Positions 51,978 to 60,288 of a stretch of DNA of 64,000 bases are shown one piece after another (position 1 is the stretch's first letter; every line of letters begins with the position of its first letter). The notes beneath the pieces are model-generated. The model had not been told where the DNA came from, made no database searches, and saw only the letters and a list, made by a program, of their open reading frames with translations. A program made the translations under genes and the position numbers. The DNA comes from CAVPHV01 sp963704825 (GTDB lineage Bacteria; Actinomycetota; Acidimicrobiia; Spongiisociales; UBA5794): contig CAVPHV010000014.1 of the NCBI GenBank assembly GCA_963704825.1, forward strand, positions 496,001 through 560,000, given 5' to 3'.

Positions 51978-52769
51978 TCAGCTCTGGCTCGCAAGGAACT
52001 CGAGCAGTGCAGCCTCGAGCTCCTCGCCGTGGTCGATGAAGAGGTCCGTGCCGTGCCGGCTACCGGTCAGGATGATCACCTCGGCGTCGGGTCGCGCCGC
52101 GCGAATCGCCTCAGCGTCTGCTGGATACGGGGCATCGCCTTCGGCGGCGATCAGCAATAGGGGAGCGGTTGAGACCGCCGCGCCGCCAACCGCGTCGGAC
52201 CCCTCGAAGACGGCCGGGGCCGACAACGAAGCCGCCCCGGCGAGCTCACGGTTCGCGGTTGTCGCCAACACCCCGGTACCGCCCATCGAGGCTCCGATAC
52301 CGAATACCCGGGCCGCTCCGGAATCCATCGCGAAGTCAAAGGCCGCGGTCACGTCGGTCGAGACGGAGAAGCCGTCGCCTTCCGAGTTCCCGTAGCCGCG
52401 GAAGTTGAAGGCGATTGCCGAATAGCCTTGATCGGCAAGGACCGCGGCAAAGTCGAACCACGACTCCATCGAGGCGGGGAGCATGTGCGCCAGGACGACG
52501 AAGTCCTCTCCGTTGCCGAAGCGGCGTCCCTCTAGTGTGACGCCGTCGCTGGTCTGGAAGCTGACGGCCACACCCTCCGATGGGACGGTGGCAGCAGCGG
52601 TTGTCGTGGTCGCAGCAGAGGTCGTCGCCGTGGCCTGCGTCGTGGGGCTGCTGCGAGCCTCCGTCGTGGAAGTGGTCAGGCCGGTGGTGGTCGGTGAGTT
52701 CGAGCCCCCACACGCCGCCAGGGTGATGATGGAGAGGGTGATCGTTGCGATGAGTGGACGGAACTTCAT
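51978..52769 (-). CDS. Exported lipoprotein alpha/beta-hydrolase
   Basis: 263 residues from ATG 52769. Lipoprotein signal (MKFRPLIATITLSIITLAAC, lipobox TLAAC), a Thr/Ser-rich tether (about 22-66), then a compact hydrolase: AHMLPASMESWFDFAAVLAD, AFNFRGYGNSEG, nucleophile elbow GIGASMGGTG, LLLIAAEGDAPYP (acid) and TGSRHGTDLF (His). All three catalytic residues are present. Esterase/peptidase of the dienelactone-hydrolase-like group on the cell surface; substrate unknown. The long frame upstream (to 53975) is not coding. ATG 52793, 24 bp upstream, is an alternative start. Confidence 0.87.
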   Translation of the reverse strand: MKFRPLIATITLSIITLAACGGSNSPTTTGLTTSTTEARSSPTTQATATTSAATTTTAAATVPSEGVAVSFQTSDGVTLEGRRFGNGEDFVVLAHMLPASMESWFDFAAVLADQGYSAIAFNFRGYGNSEGDGFSVSTDVTAAFDFAMDSGAARVFGIGASMGGTGVLATTANRELAGAASLSAPAVFEGSDAVGGAAVSTAPLLLIAAEGDAPYPADAEAIRAARPDAEVIILTGSRHGTDLFIDHGEELEAALLEFLASQS

Positions 52770-52877
52770 GCCGGCGTCAAGGATGGCACACATCAGCTCT
52801 CGGAGCGCCGGTGTGCCGGCGGCGGGTGTGTCCACCTCATGGCATAGACTTGGACGCACCTCAATCGAAGGAGCCTC

Positions 52878-53165
52878 ATGAAGAAGCTGTTCAAGCTGGC
52901 CGTCTTTGCCGGCATCGTGGCCGGCGTGGCGAAGCTGGTCCAGACCAAGAAGGCGGAGTGGAGCGGGCTGTCGGAAGCCCAGGTTCGCGACAAGCTCGAT
53001 ACGACGATCGGTCGCAAAGTCGATGACCCCGACAAAATGGCCGAGATCAGCGACAAGGTCGTGGCGAAGATGAAAGAGCGCGGCATGATCCAGTCGGCTC
53101 CCTCCGAAGAGGGCAACGGCGGAACGTCCGTGGACGCCGCCGACGAGGCCCCGGCGGAGGAGTAG
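52878..53165 (+). CDS. Small membrane-anchored protein of unknown function
   Basis: 95 residues. ATG 52878 with a GAAGGAGC ribosome site. One N-terminal membrane helix (KLFKLAVFAGIVAGVAKLV), a helical middle (LSEAQVRDKLDTTIGRKVDD, KMAEISDKVVAKMKERG) and a disordered acidic tail. Typical of small actinobacterial membrane proteins facing the cytosol. Divergent from the hydrolase lipoprotein, 108 bp apart. Function not recognised. Confidence 0.72.
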   Translation: MKKLFKLAVFAGIVAGVAKLVQTKKAEWSGLSEAQVRDKLDTTIGRKVDDPDKMAEISDKVVAKMKERGMIQSAPSEEGNGGTSVDAADEAPAEE

Positions 53166-53297
53166 GCGAGCTCCGCTCGCTCTCGGCTTCCGCGTCACCC
53201 AGACGGTGGCGGGAGCGGCGCCTTCCCACGAGGACGATGGTGTTTTCACCCCGCCGGGATGCACCTCGGGCCGGGCGCCACCTGACGATCGAAATGA

Positions 53298-54290
53298 GTG
53301 AATTTGCAGTACCGCACTTTGGGACGAACCGGCTACGAGATCTCCGCCGTGGGCTTTGGAGCTTGGGCCATTGGGGGCGACTGGGGGTCGGTATCCGATG
53401 ACGATGCCATGGCGGCGCTCAACGAAGCCGTCGACCGCGGCATCACCTTCTACGACACGGCCGACGTCTACGGCAACGGTCACAGCGAGCAACTGATCGC
53501 GCGTCTCCGTCGGGAGCGACCCGAATTCAGGATGGTCGTGGCGACAAAAGCGGGACGCCGTCTCAATCCGCACACGGCCGACGGCTACACACCTGAGAGC
53601 CTCGAGGCCTTCATCGATCGCAGCAGGGTGTTCCTGGAGATGGAGACGCTCGATCTGGTACAGCTCCATTGCCCGCCGGTCGACGTCTACTACCGGCCCG
53701 AGCTGTTTGCCGCCCTCGACGACTTGGTCGAGCGCGGAAAGATCAGGCACTACGGCGTGAGTGTGGAGCGGGTCGAGGAGGCGCTCAAAGCTATCGAGTA
53801 CCCCGGCGTGGCGACGGTGCAGATCATCTTCAACATGCTTCGGCACCGTCCCGCCGAACTGTTCTTCCGCGAAGCCGTCACCCGCAACGTCGGTGTGATT
53901 GCCCGGGTGCCGCTCGCCAGCGGGTTGCTGACCGGCAAGATGTCCGCTGAGTCCGAGTTTGGTGCCGACGACCACCGGCAGTACAACCGCAACGGTGAGG
54001 CGTTCGACGTCGGCGAGACCTTCTCAGGCCTTCCCTTCGACGTTGGGCTCGAAGCCATGGAGGAACTCCGGGAGCTGGTGCCCGAGGGAAGGACCCCGGC
54101 ACAGTTGGCGCTGGCGTGGATCCTCTCGCACGATGCGGTTTCCACCGTGATCCCCGGCGGCAAGAGCCCGGCCCAAGTCGCCGACAACGCCACTGCGGTG
54201 GATCTGGTCCCACTCCCCGCCGAGACCATGGAGCGGGTCGCCGAGGTGTACGACACCTACGCCCGCCCCCACGTCCACCACCGCTGGTAG
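53298..54290 (+). CDS. Aldo/keto reductase
   Basis: 330 residues, NAD(P)H-dependent carbonyl reductase with a TIM barrel. Family residues: GFGAWAIGGDWG, TFYDTADVYGNGHSE with catalytic Asp and Tyr, VVATKAGRR with catalytic Lys, VQLHCPP with the His, and a C-terminal cofactor segment STVIPGGKSPAQVADNA. Closest to the YghZ/oxidoreductase-like AKR group acting on small aldehydes or sugars. GTG start. It converges with the MpaB-type oxygenase gene 12 bp away. Confidence 0.93.
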   Translation: MNLQYRTLGRTGYEISAVGFGAWAIGGDWGSVSDDDAMAALNEAVDRGITFYDTADVYGNGHSEQLIARLRRERPEFRMVVATKAGRRLNPHTADGYTPESLEAFIDRSRVFLEMETLDLVQLHCPPVDVYYRPELFAALDDLVERGKIRHYGVSVERVEEALKAIEYPGVATVQIIFNMLRHRPAELFFREAVTRNVGVIARVPLASGLLTGKMSAESEFGADDHRQYNRNGEAFDVGETFSGLPFDVGLEAMEELRELVPEGRTPAQLALAWILSHDAVSTVIPGGKSPAQVADNATAVDLVPLPAETMERVAEVYDTYARPHVHHRW

Positions 54291-54302
54291 CAGCGTCCGG
54301 GT

Positions 54303-55232
54303 CTACGACTCGATCGGCGGGAGCCGTCGGAAGAGGCCGTCGGGGACAGGGGCGTCGACGCGGAGCAGCGCCAGGTGCCACGACGGGGATGAACCCAGCG
54401 ACCAGCGCAAGAACGCCGTCATCAGCCGGCCGATCGTGATGGCGCCGGGGATCCTTCGGATGCCCAAGGTACGCCGCAGCCGGGGCGTGATGGTGGCTGC
54501 GGCTGCCAGGAAGAGCAGCCGGTAGGCGAAGCGAACGATGAGCGGCAACGGCGGCTTCCTCAGAAACGCCACGGTCTCTTCCATCCCCGGCGATGGCATC
54601 ACATCGGGATGATGCTCGAGCCAACCGGCCAGCGCCGGCGCCGTTTCCGGCATCGGGTCGGCGTCGAGCAGCGCTCCAACGGCCGTCTGCTCGGTGACGA
54701 ACCGGTCGGCCTCGGCCGCAGTGAGCGTGGCCGGACCGAACACTTGATACGCGACCAGGAACGAATCGGTGAGGGCGTTGTGTACCCAGGCAGCCATCTC
54801 AGGCGTATCGGCGGAGTATGGCCGGCCGCGGTGTGACACCCCGGTGACGCGGCGGTGCATGGTGCGGACAATGCCGACTGCCTCAACGACTTCGGGCATA
54901 GCGCCGTAGGCAGTTGCGGTGACGTAGGCAGAGGTACGCGACAGCCGACCCAACGGATCGACCCGGTATCGCGAGTGATCGGAGACCCCGGCCACGACTT
55001 CGGCGTGGGCGGCCTGCACGATGAGCGCTCGAATCCCGCCGATGAAGGCGGCGGCATCGCCGATCACGGGCCAGGTCACCGAATCAGGCCCGAAGAGCCC
55101 GGGATCTCCGTGGTACTGCAACGAATGTGCGAGTGGATACGGGGCGTGCGCAAACAGCCCAACCGTTGTGCCGGTAACCCGTTCCTGCACGACGTCGAGC
55201 GCGCGCTCGGCGACCTGTTTGATCCGATTCAT
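54303..55232 (-). CDS. MpaB/latex-clearing-like oxygenase family protein (DUF2236)
   Basis: 309 residues. Family pattern: GDPGLFGPDSVTWPVIGDAA, LIVQAAHAEVVAGVSDHSRY with His at the helix N-end, DPLGRLSRTSAYVTATAYG, and RTMHRRVTG, MAAWVHNALTDSFL with a second conserved His. Members are haem-b oxygenases related to rubber oxygenase and to fungal MpaB; most actinobacterial ones are uncharacterised. A hydrophobic C-terminal stretch (FAYRLLFLAAAATI) may contact the membrane. It is followed by the typA gene upstream on the same strand, 57 bp away. Confidence 0.88.
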   Translation of the reverse strand: MNRIKQVAERALDVVQERVTGTTVGLFAHAPYPLAHSLQYHGDPGLFGPDSVTWPVIGDAAAFIGGIRALIVQAAHAEVVAGVSDHSRYRVDPLGRLSRTSAYVTATAYGAMPEVVEAVGIVRTMHRRVTGVSHRGRPYSADTPEMAAWVHNALTDSFLVAYQVFGPATLTAAEADRFVTEQTAVGALLDADPMPETAPALAGWLEHHPDVMPSPGMEETVAFLRKPPLPLIVRFAYRLLFLAAAATITPRLRRTLGIRRIPGAITIGRLMTAFLRWSLGSSPSWHLALLRVDAPVPDGLFRRLPPIES

Positions 55233-55289
55233 TGCGTCCTGCTTCGTCGAGAGACTACGGAGCCGTTGCCCCTGCGGGATGATTCCGCG

Positions 55290-57116
55290 CTACTGACGCT
55301 TCTTGGCCTGCTTGCGTGCGCTTTCCGTCAGGTGACGCTTGCGAACCCTGATGGCGGTCGGGGTGACCTCCACCAGTTCATCCTCTGCGATCCACTCGAT
55401 CGCCGTTTCCAGTGTGAGCTCGCGCGGCGGCTTCAGCTTGATGGCCTCATCCGCCTGGTGGGTGCGCATATTGGTGAGTTGCTTGCCCTTGGTGGCGTTG
55501 ACGTACATCTCTTCGGGTCGGCTGGCCTCGCCGATCACCATGCCCTCGTAGACATCCACTCCGGGTCCGATGAAGAGCTCGGCGCGTTTTTGGAGGTTGT
55601 CGAGAGCGAAGGCGGTTGCCACTCCGATCCGGTCGGCGGTCATTGCCCCGCCGGTCCGGTGGGGCAGTTCTCCCGCCCACGGCATCCAACCGGCGTGGTG
55701 TTGGTGAACCAGGGCCGTGCCTCGGGTAGCGGTCATCAGCAGCGAACGGAACCCAAGCAGCCCGCGAGCGGGTGCCGTGACGGTGACGATGGTCCGTCCG
55801 GCGTCTCCCGGCCGCAGGTCGGTGACCTTGCCCTTGCGGGGGGCCACGGCCTGGGTCACCGTTCCGACGTGCTCGTCGGGGACGTCCACTACGGCCCGCT
55901 CGACCGGTTCGTGGGGCTTGCCGTCGACTTCACGGATGATGACCTCGGGCCGGCTCACCTGGAGCTCGAACCCTTCGCGGCGCATCGATTCGATCAACAC
56001 CGCAAGTTGTAGCTCGCCGCGGCCGGACACTTCGATCACCTCGGGCGATGAAGTAGCGCCGATGCGGATCGACACGTTGCCGAGCACCTCGCGGTCGAGC
56101 CTTTCCTTGATCTGGCGGGAGGTGAGAAACTTGCCGTCGCGTCCGTTGAGCGGCGACGTGTTGACGCCAAAGGTCATCCGGAGCACTGGTTCGTCAACTT
56201 GGAGGCGGGGCAGCGGCTGGGGATCAACCGGGTCGGCGAGAGTGTCGCCGATCTCGACCTCGGGGAACCCGGCGAGGACGAACAGGTCGCCGGCGGTTCG
56301 TTCGGCTACCTCGGTCCGCGCCAACCCTTCGAAGCCCATGAGGTGAGTGAGTTTGCGCCGCAGCGGGGGTTCCTCCTCATTGGAGTGGCAAAGGGCAACC
56401 CGCTCGCCGGCGCGCAGGGTGCCCTCGACGACACGGCCGATCGCCAACCTGCCCAGGTAGTCGGAGGCGTCGAGGTTGGTGACGATCGCCTGGAGCGGGG
56501 CGTCGGAATTGCCCGACGGCGGCGGGATCGTTTCGACGATGGCGTCGAGCAGTGGTGAAAGATCGCTGTTCTCATCGGGCATGCCGACGCCGGCAACGGC
56601 GCGGCCCTGGCGGGCGATCGACGAGATTATGGGGAACTCGATGTGGTGGTCGGCGGCATCGAGGTCGAAGAACAGCTGGTAGATCTCGTCGACGACCTCT
56701 TCGACCCTGGCGTCGGACCGGTCGACCTTGTTGATGACGACGACGGCCGGGATGTGCAGATCCAACGCCTTGGACAGCACGTACCGGGTTTGCGGCATCG
56801 GTCCTTCGGCGGCGTCGACAAGCAGCAACACCCCATCGACCATGGCGAGTGCCCGTTCGACCTCACCGCCGAAATCGGCGTGGCCCGGAGTGTCCACCAG
56901 GTTGATCCTGGTGCCTTTCCATTCGACGGAGGCCGCTTTGGCGAGAATCGTGATGCCTCGTTCCCGCTCCTGGTCGCTGCTGTCCATGACGCGATCGACC
57001 CGCGCCTCGTGGGAGGCGAAGACGCCGGTGGCGCCGAGCATGGCGTCGACCAGAGTGGTCTTGCCATGGTCGACGTGCGCGATCAATGCAACGTTGCGGA
57101 AGGGGGAACCGGACAT
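55290..57116 (-). CDS. typA: Translational GTPase TypA/BipA
   Basis: 608 residues. Ribosome-associated GTPase that helps 50S assembly and growth in cold or stress. G1 IAHVDHGKTTLVDAM (12-26), switch DSSDQERERGITI, G3 DTPGHADFGGEVERAL, G4 NKVDRSDA, then domain II, the BipA-typical RGELQLAVLIESMRREGFEL and the C-terminal domain with VLVHQHHAGWMPWAGELPHR-like GTALVHQHHAG, and GGAMTADRIGVATAFALDNL. Full length. Just upstream of a translation-related block (RRM protein, IF-1 paralogue) on the other strand. Confidence 0.96.
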   Translation of the reverse strand: MSGSPFRNVALIAHVDHGKTTLVDAMLGATGVFASHEARVDRVMDSSDQERERGITILAKAASVEWKGTRINLVDTPGHADFGGEVERALAMVDGVLLLVDAAEGPMPQTRYVLSKALDLHIPAVVVINKVDRSDARVEEVVDEIYQLFFDLDAADHHIEFPIISSIARQGRAVAGVGMPDENSDLSPLLDAIVETIPPPSGNSDAPLQAIVTNLDASDYLGRLAIGRVVEGTLRAGERVALCHSNEEEPPLRRKLTHLMGFEGLARTEVAERTAGDLFVLAGFPEVEIGDTLADPVDPQPLPRLQVDEPVLRMTFGVNTSPLNGRDGKFLTSRQIKERLDREVLGNVSIRIGATSSPEVIEVSGRGELQLAVLIESMRREGFELQVSRPEVIIREVDGKPHEPVERAVVDVPDEHVGTVTQAVAPRKGKVTDLRPGDAGRTIVTVTAPARGLLGFRSLLMTATRGTALVHQHHAGWMPWAGELPHRTGGAMTADRIGVATAFALDNLQKRAELFIGPGVDVYEGMVIGEASRPEEMYVNATKGKQLTNMRTHQADEAIKLKPPRELTLETAIEWIAEDELVEVTPTAIRVRKRHLTESARKQAKKRQ

Positions 57117-57146
57117 GAGGCCCGCGATGGTAACCGGTTCCGGGAC

Positions 57147-57638
57147 TCACCAGTCCATGTCGTGGAGCCGGCAGGCGTTGAGCAGGAAGGCCGCGACGTC
57201 GCCGGCGGAGAGTCCGTAGGGTCGGGGAGCGTTCACCCCGGCGACGATCTGCTCCGCACATTCGGGTGATCCGGTGGTTCGGTAGTAGACATCGGGGTCG
57301 ACTTCGAGAGCGAGTTTGCCATCCGGCAGCAGCAGCACCCAGGAGTGCTCATTGCCGAGTTCCCAGCATTGGACCTTGCGGGTCCACGACTTGGTCGAGT
57401 GCTTGACCACGCGGTGGCCTTCACGGTACGCCTGCTTTGGTGGGGTGACTCTCGCCTGCTTGGCCATCCGGACGAAGCGGCGCAACATAACGACGGCCTG
57501 GCCATCGAGCAGCGACTCGAGCGGCACGATCGTGCCGGGCTCCCAGCCGCTGTATTGGGTCTCAGTTGCCTCACGGACGACATCGACCCGCCGCGACGCG
57601 GCGAGTCCATCTCTGATCCGTTCATCCCACTGGCTCAC
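57147..57638 (-). CDS. Hypothetical protein of unknown function
   Basis: 163 residues from GTG 57638 (AGGGGT six bases upstream). No signal or membrane segment. Contains PLESLLDGQAVVMLRRFVRM, KQARVTPPKQAYREGHRVV, a Trp/Cys-rich strand pair (SWTRKVQCWELGNEHSWVLL) and VDPDVYYRTTGS, suggesting a compact mixed fold. The conserved look and 30-bp gap to typA suggest co-transcription, but I do not recognise the family. It is divergent from the RRM gene. Confidence 0.68.
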   Translation of the reverse strand: MSQWDERIRDGLAASRRVDVVREATETQYSGWEPGTIVPLESLLDGQAVVMLRRFVRMAKQARVTPPKQAYREGHRVVKHSTKSWTRKVQCWELGNEHSWVLLLPDGKLALEVDPDVYYRTTGSPECAEQIVAGVNAPRPYGLSAGDVAAFLLNACRLHDMDW

Positions 57639-57910
57639 AGTGTGACCCCTATCTCTCACTGTTGGTATCGGCACGGTGAGCGGTGGAACTTCAACGGCAT
57701 TCCGCCGGTACCAGGCAGTCCGGCCTGCGGTTCGGTGGGAACCGTCGATCGGAACACGGTCGGCTCGGGCGCGGCTATCGTGTGGCCAGCCGCAGCAGGC
57801 GGTGCTCGCCCCTTCTCCCGTCCACGTATTCGAGCTAGAGGCCGAGTGAATGAGAGTCGATGGACCGGTGGCGGCCGGCGCATCGCACAGAGAAAGGCCA
57901 TGAGGCTCGA

Positions 57911-58159
57911 ATGAATATATATGTCGGAAACCTTCCCTTCCGTTCCACCGAGGGCGATCTGGAGAGGCTCTTTGGTGAGTACGGTGCGGTTGATTCCGCT
58001 GCGGTCATCACCGACCGGGACACGGGACGTTCCCGCGGGTTCGGTTTTGTTGAAATGAGTAATGACGACGAAGCGCGTCGCGCTATTGAAGAGCTCGACG
58101 GCTCCGATATGGACGGGCGTCAGCTCCGGGTCAACGAAGCGCAGCCAAGGCGTCGGTAG
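57911..58159 (+). CDS. Single-RRM RNA-binding protein
   Basis: 82 residues: one complete RNA-recognition motif with RNP2 IYVGNLPF (3-10) and RNP1 RGFGFVEMS (about 43-51), plus the EELDGSDMDGRQLRVNEA end and a basic tail. Bacterial glycine-rich/RRM proteins of this kind bind single-stranded RNA and are often cold-induced. It has a 272-bp region upstream with no other gene, so a long 5' leader is likely. It is 7 bp before an IF-1 gene, which suggests a shared translational role in one operon. Confidence 0.93.
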   Translation: MNIYVGNLPFRSTEGDLERLFGEYGAVDSAAVITDRDTGRSRGFGFVEMSNDDEARRAIEELDGSDMDGRQLRVNEAQPRRR

Positions 58160-58166
58160 GGGAGCC

Positions 58167-58391
58167 ATGGCTTCGTCGGACGATGTATTTCGCGCCCAGG
58201 GTGTCGTTGTCGAAACCCTGCGCAACGCTACCTTCAAGGTGAAGCTCGATACCGGGCATGACGTGACCGCTCGCGCCTCAGGCAAGATGCGCCGGGGACG
58301 GCTGATCCGTATCATTCCAGGTGATCGTGTGGAACTGGAAGTGTCAACGTACGACCCCACCAAGGGCCGCATTGTCTGGCGCTATCGCTAG
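58167..58391 (+). CDS. infA: Translation initiation factor IF-1 (probable paralogue)
   Basis: 74 residues, full length OB fold: VETLRNATFKVKLDTGHDVTA, SGKMRRGRLIRIIPGDRVELE and YDPTKGRIVWRYR are classic IF-1. ATG 58167 with GGGGAG upstream. The usual infA is in the ribosomal-protein operon next to rpmJ/rpsM. This one is coupled to an RRM gene, and its N-terminus (ASSDDVFRAQGVVV) departs from the usual actinobacterial form, so I infer a specialised or second copy. Acts in the 30S A-site during initiation. Confidence 0.9.
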   Translation: MASSDDVFRAQGVVVETLRNATFKVKLDTGHDVTARASGKMRRGRLIRIIPGDRVELEVSTYDPTKGRIVWRYR

Positions 58392-58418
58392 CGCTTTCCA
58401 AACGACCACAAAAACGAT

Positions 58419-58446
58419 GAGGCGGGTCACGGCAGTGGCCCGCCTC
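58419..58446 (+). terminator. Terminator after the RRM/IF-1 operon
   Basis: GAGGCGGGTCAC (58419-58430), GGCA loop, GTGGCCCGCCTC (58435-58446) with one G-T pair, then TTGTTT. It separates the operon from pckA. Confidence 0.8.
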
Positions 58447-58521
58447 TTGTTTGCCGATTGAGGCGCTGGTGCCCATGACTAGCGTTAGGTGAACACCGCC
58501 CAGCAAGTAAGGGGACCCATC

Positions 58522-60090
58522 ATGGTCGATCTCTCCCATGTAGACCTTGCCAACGTTGGCACCATCCACCACAACCTCTCGACCCCGGCGCTGTACGAGG
58601 CCGCCATTGTGCGCGGTGAAGGCGAGGTTGGGCACCTCGGACCCTTCGTGGTCAGCACCGGCAAGTACACCGGCCGTTCTGCCGACGACAAATTCGTCGT
58701 TCGCGAAGGCTCCAGCCAGGACCGGATTTGGTGGGGCAAGATCAACCGGCCGTTCTCGCCGACCGACTTCGACAAGGTGCACTACGGCCTGCGTTCCTAC
58801 CTCCAGAACAAGGAGGTCTTCGTTCAGGACTGCTACGCAGGGGCCGACCCCAACTACCGGATCAAGGTCCGGGTCATCACCGAGCACGCCTGGCACAACC
58901 TGTTTGCCCGCACGATGTTCATCCGGGAGTTCGACGAGGAGGTCCTCGCCAACTTCGAACCGGACTACACCGTGATCCACTGCCCAGGTTTTGAGGCCGA
59001 TCCTGCCCTGGAAGGCACACACAGCGAGGCCTTCATCCTGCTGAACCTCGAGAAGAGGATGGTCGTCATCGGCGGCACCAGCTACGCCGGCGAGATCAAG
59101 AAGTCGATCTTCACGGTTATGAACTACCTGTTGCCCATCCAGGGTGTACTCAGCCTGCACTCGTCGGCCAACGTGGGCAACGACGGCAACAGCGCCGTGT
59201 TCTTTGGCCTCTCCGGAACGGGCAAGACCACGCTGGCGACTGATACCGATCGTGCCATCGTCGGCGACGACGAACTCGGTTGGAGCGACGAGGGCATCTT
59301 CAACTTCGAGGGTGGCTGCTACGCCAAGATGATCCGGCTGTCCGACGAGGCCGAGCCGGAGATCTATCAGACGACCCGTCGGTTCGGCACCGTGCTCGAG
59401 AACGTCACGATCGACCCCCAGACGCGGCGGATCAACCTCGATGTGGCCAACACGGAAAACACCCGGGGCGCGTACCCGATCACCCACCTCGACAACGTGG
59501 CCCCCGGCGAGATGGCCGGCCACCCGAACCACATCTTCATGCTTACGGCGGACGCCTTTGGGGTACTGCCTCCGATTGCGAAGCTGACGCCGGTGCAGGC
59601 CAAGTACCACTTCATCTCTGGCTACACCGCCAAGTTGGCGGGCACCGAGCGCGGAGTCAAGGAACCCAAGGCGACGTTCTCGGCGTGTTTCGGCGCTCCG
59701 TTCATGCCGCTGCACCCGAGCGTCTACGCCGACCTGCTCGGCGAGAAGATGGCCGAGCACGGTGCGTCGGTATGGCTGATCAATACCGGCTGGACCGGTG
59801 GCCCCTACGGCGTGGGTGAACGTTTCAAGATTGCGCACTCACGGGCCGTCATCCGCGCCGCGATTGCCGGTGCGCTCGACGATGCCCAGTTTGTGACTGA
59901 TCCGGTCTTCGGATTCGCCGTGCCCACCGAATGCCCCGGCATCCCGACGGAACTGCTCACCCCGCGCTCCACCTGGAGTGATCCTGCCGCCTACGACGCC
60001 AAAGCGGCGGAGCTGGCCGGCCTGTTCAAGGAGAACTTCAAGGAGTTTGCCCCAGAGGCTCCCGGCATCGAAGCCGGCGGGCCGGTGTAG
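58522..60090 (+). CDS. pckA: Phosphoenolpyruvate carboxykinase (ATP)
   Basis: 522 residues from ATG 58522 (AAGGGGA). Converts oxaloacetate and ATP to PEP in gluconeogenesis. Features: STGKYTGRSADDKFVVRE, GGTSYAGEIKKSIFTVMNY with Lys for metal/substrate, kinase loop FGLSGTGKTTLATD (about 227-240), DDELGWSDEGIFNFEGGCYAK, and ENTRGAYPI. It is the ATP type, not the GTP type common in many actinobacteria. Full length. Transcribed alone. Confidence 0.97.
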   Translation: MVDLSHVDLANVGTIHHNLSTPALYEAAIVRGEGEVGHLGPFVVSTGKYTGRSADDKFVVREGSSQDRIWWGKINRPFSPTDFDKVHYGLRSYLQNKEVFVQDCYAGADPNYRIKVRVITEHAWHNLFARTMFIREFDEEVLANFEPDYTVIHCPGFEADPALEGTHSEAFILLNLEKRMVVIGGTSYAGEIKKSIFTVMNYLLPIQGVLSLHSSANVGNDGNSAVFFGLSGTGKTTLATDTDRAIVGDDELGWSDEGIFNFEGGCYAKMIRLSDEAEPEIYQTTRRFGTVLENVTIDPQTRRINLDVANTENTRGAYPITHLDNVAPGEMAGHPNHIFMLTADAFGVLPPIAKLTPVQAKYHFISGYTAKLAGTERGVKEPKATFSACFGAPFMPLHPSVYADLLGEKMAEHGASVWLINTGWTGGPYGVGERFKIAHSRAVIRAAIAGALDDAQFVTDPVFGFAVPTECPGIPTELLTPRSTWSDPAAYDAKAAELAGLFKENFKEFAPEAPGIEAGGPV

Positions 60091-60128
60091 TTTCGATCCG
60101 CAACCTGCGGTTGCGAATCGAGGTAGTC

Positions 60129-60151
60129 GCCGCCGCCCCAAGGGCGGCGGC
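60129..60151 (+). terminator. Terminator after pckA
   Basis: GCCGCCGCCC (60129-60138), loop CAA, GGGCGGCGGC (60142-60151), then TCCATTT. Perfect 10-bp GC stem, 38 bp after the pckA stop and facing the converging pullulanase gene. Confidence 0.75.
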
Positions 60152-60288
60152 TCCATTTGAGCGGCCTTCCGGCCGCCCTCCTTCCGTGACCGAACCAGCC
60201 AAGCTGCCCCGATCACGCCGAGGGGGGCCGGATGAATCCGCCCCCCTCAGACTTCCCCCGCGTTGGAGGCTTCTCAGTGCTGTGTCCA

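Noticed and set aside
51707..53975. 665-codon frame containing the hydrolase lipoprotein
   Set aside because: Only the last 263 codons carry a lipoprotein signal and catalytic motifs; the upstream part overlaps two real plus-strand genes.
58312..59838. 508-codon minus-strand frame across pckA
   Set aside because: pckA on the plus strand is unmistakable; the antisense frame is rich in Arg/Val/Gly and has no family features.
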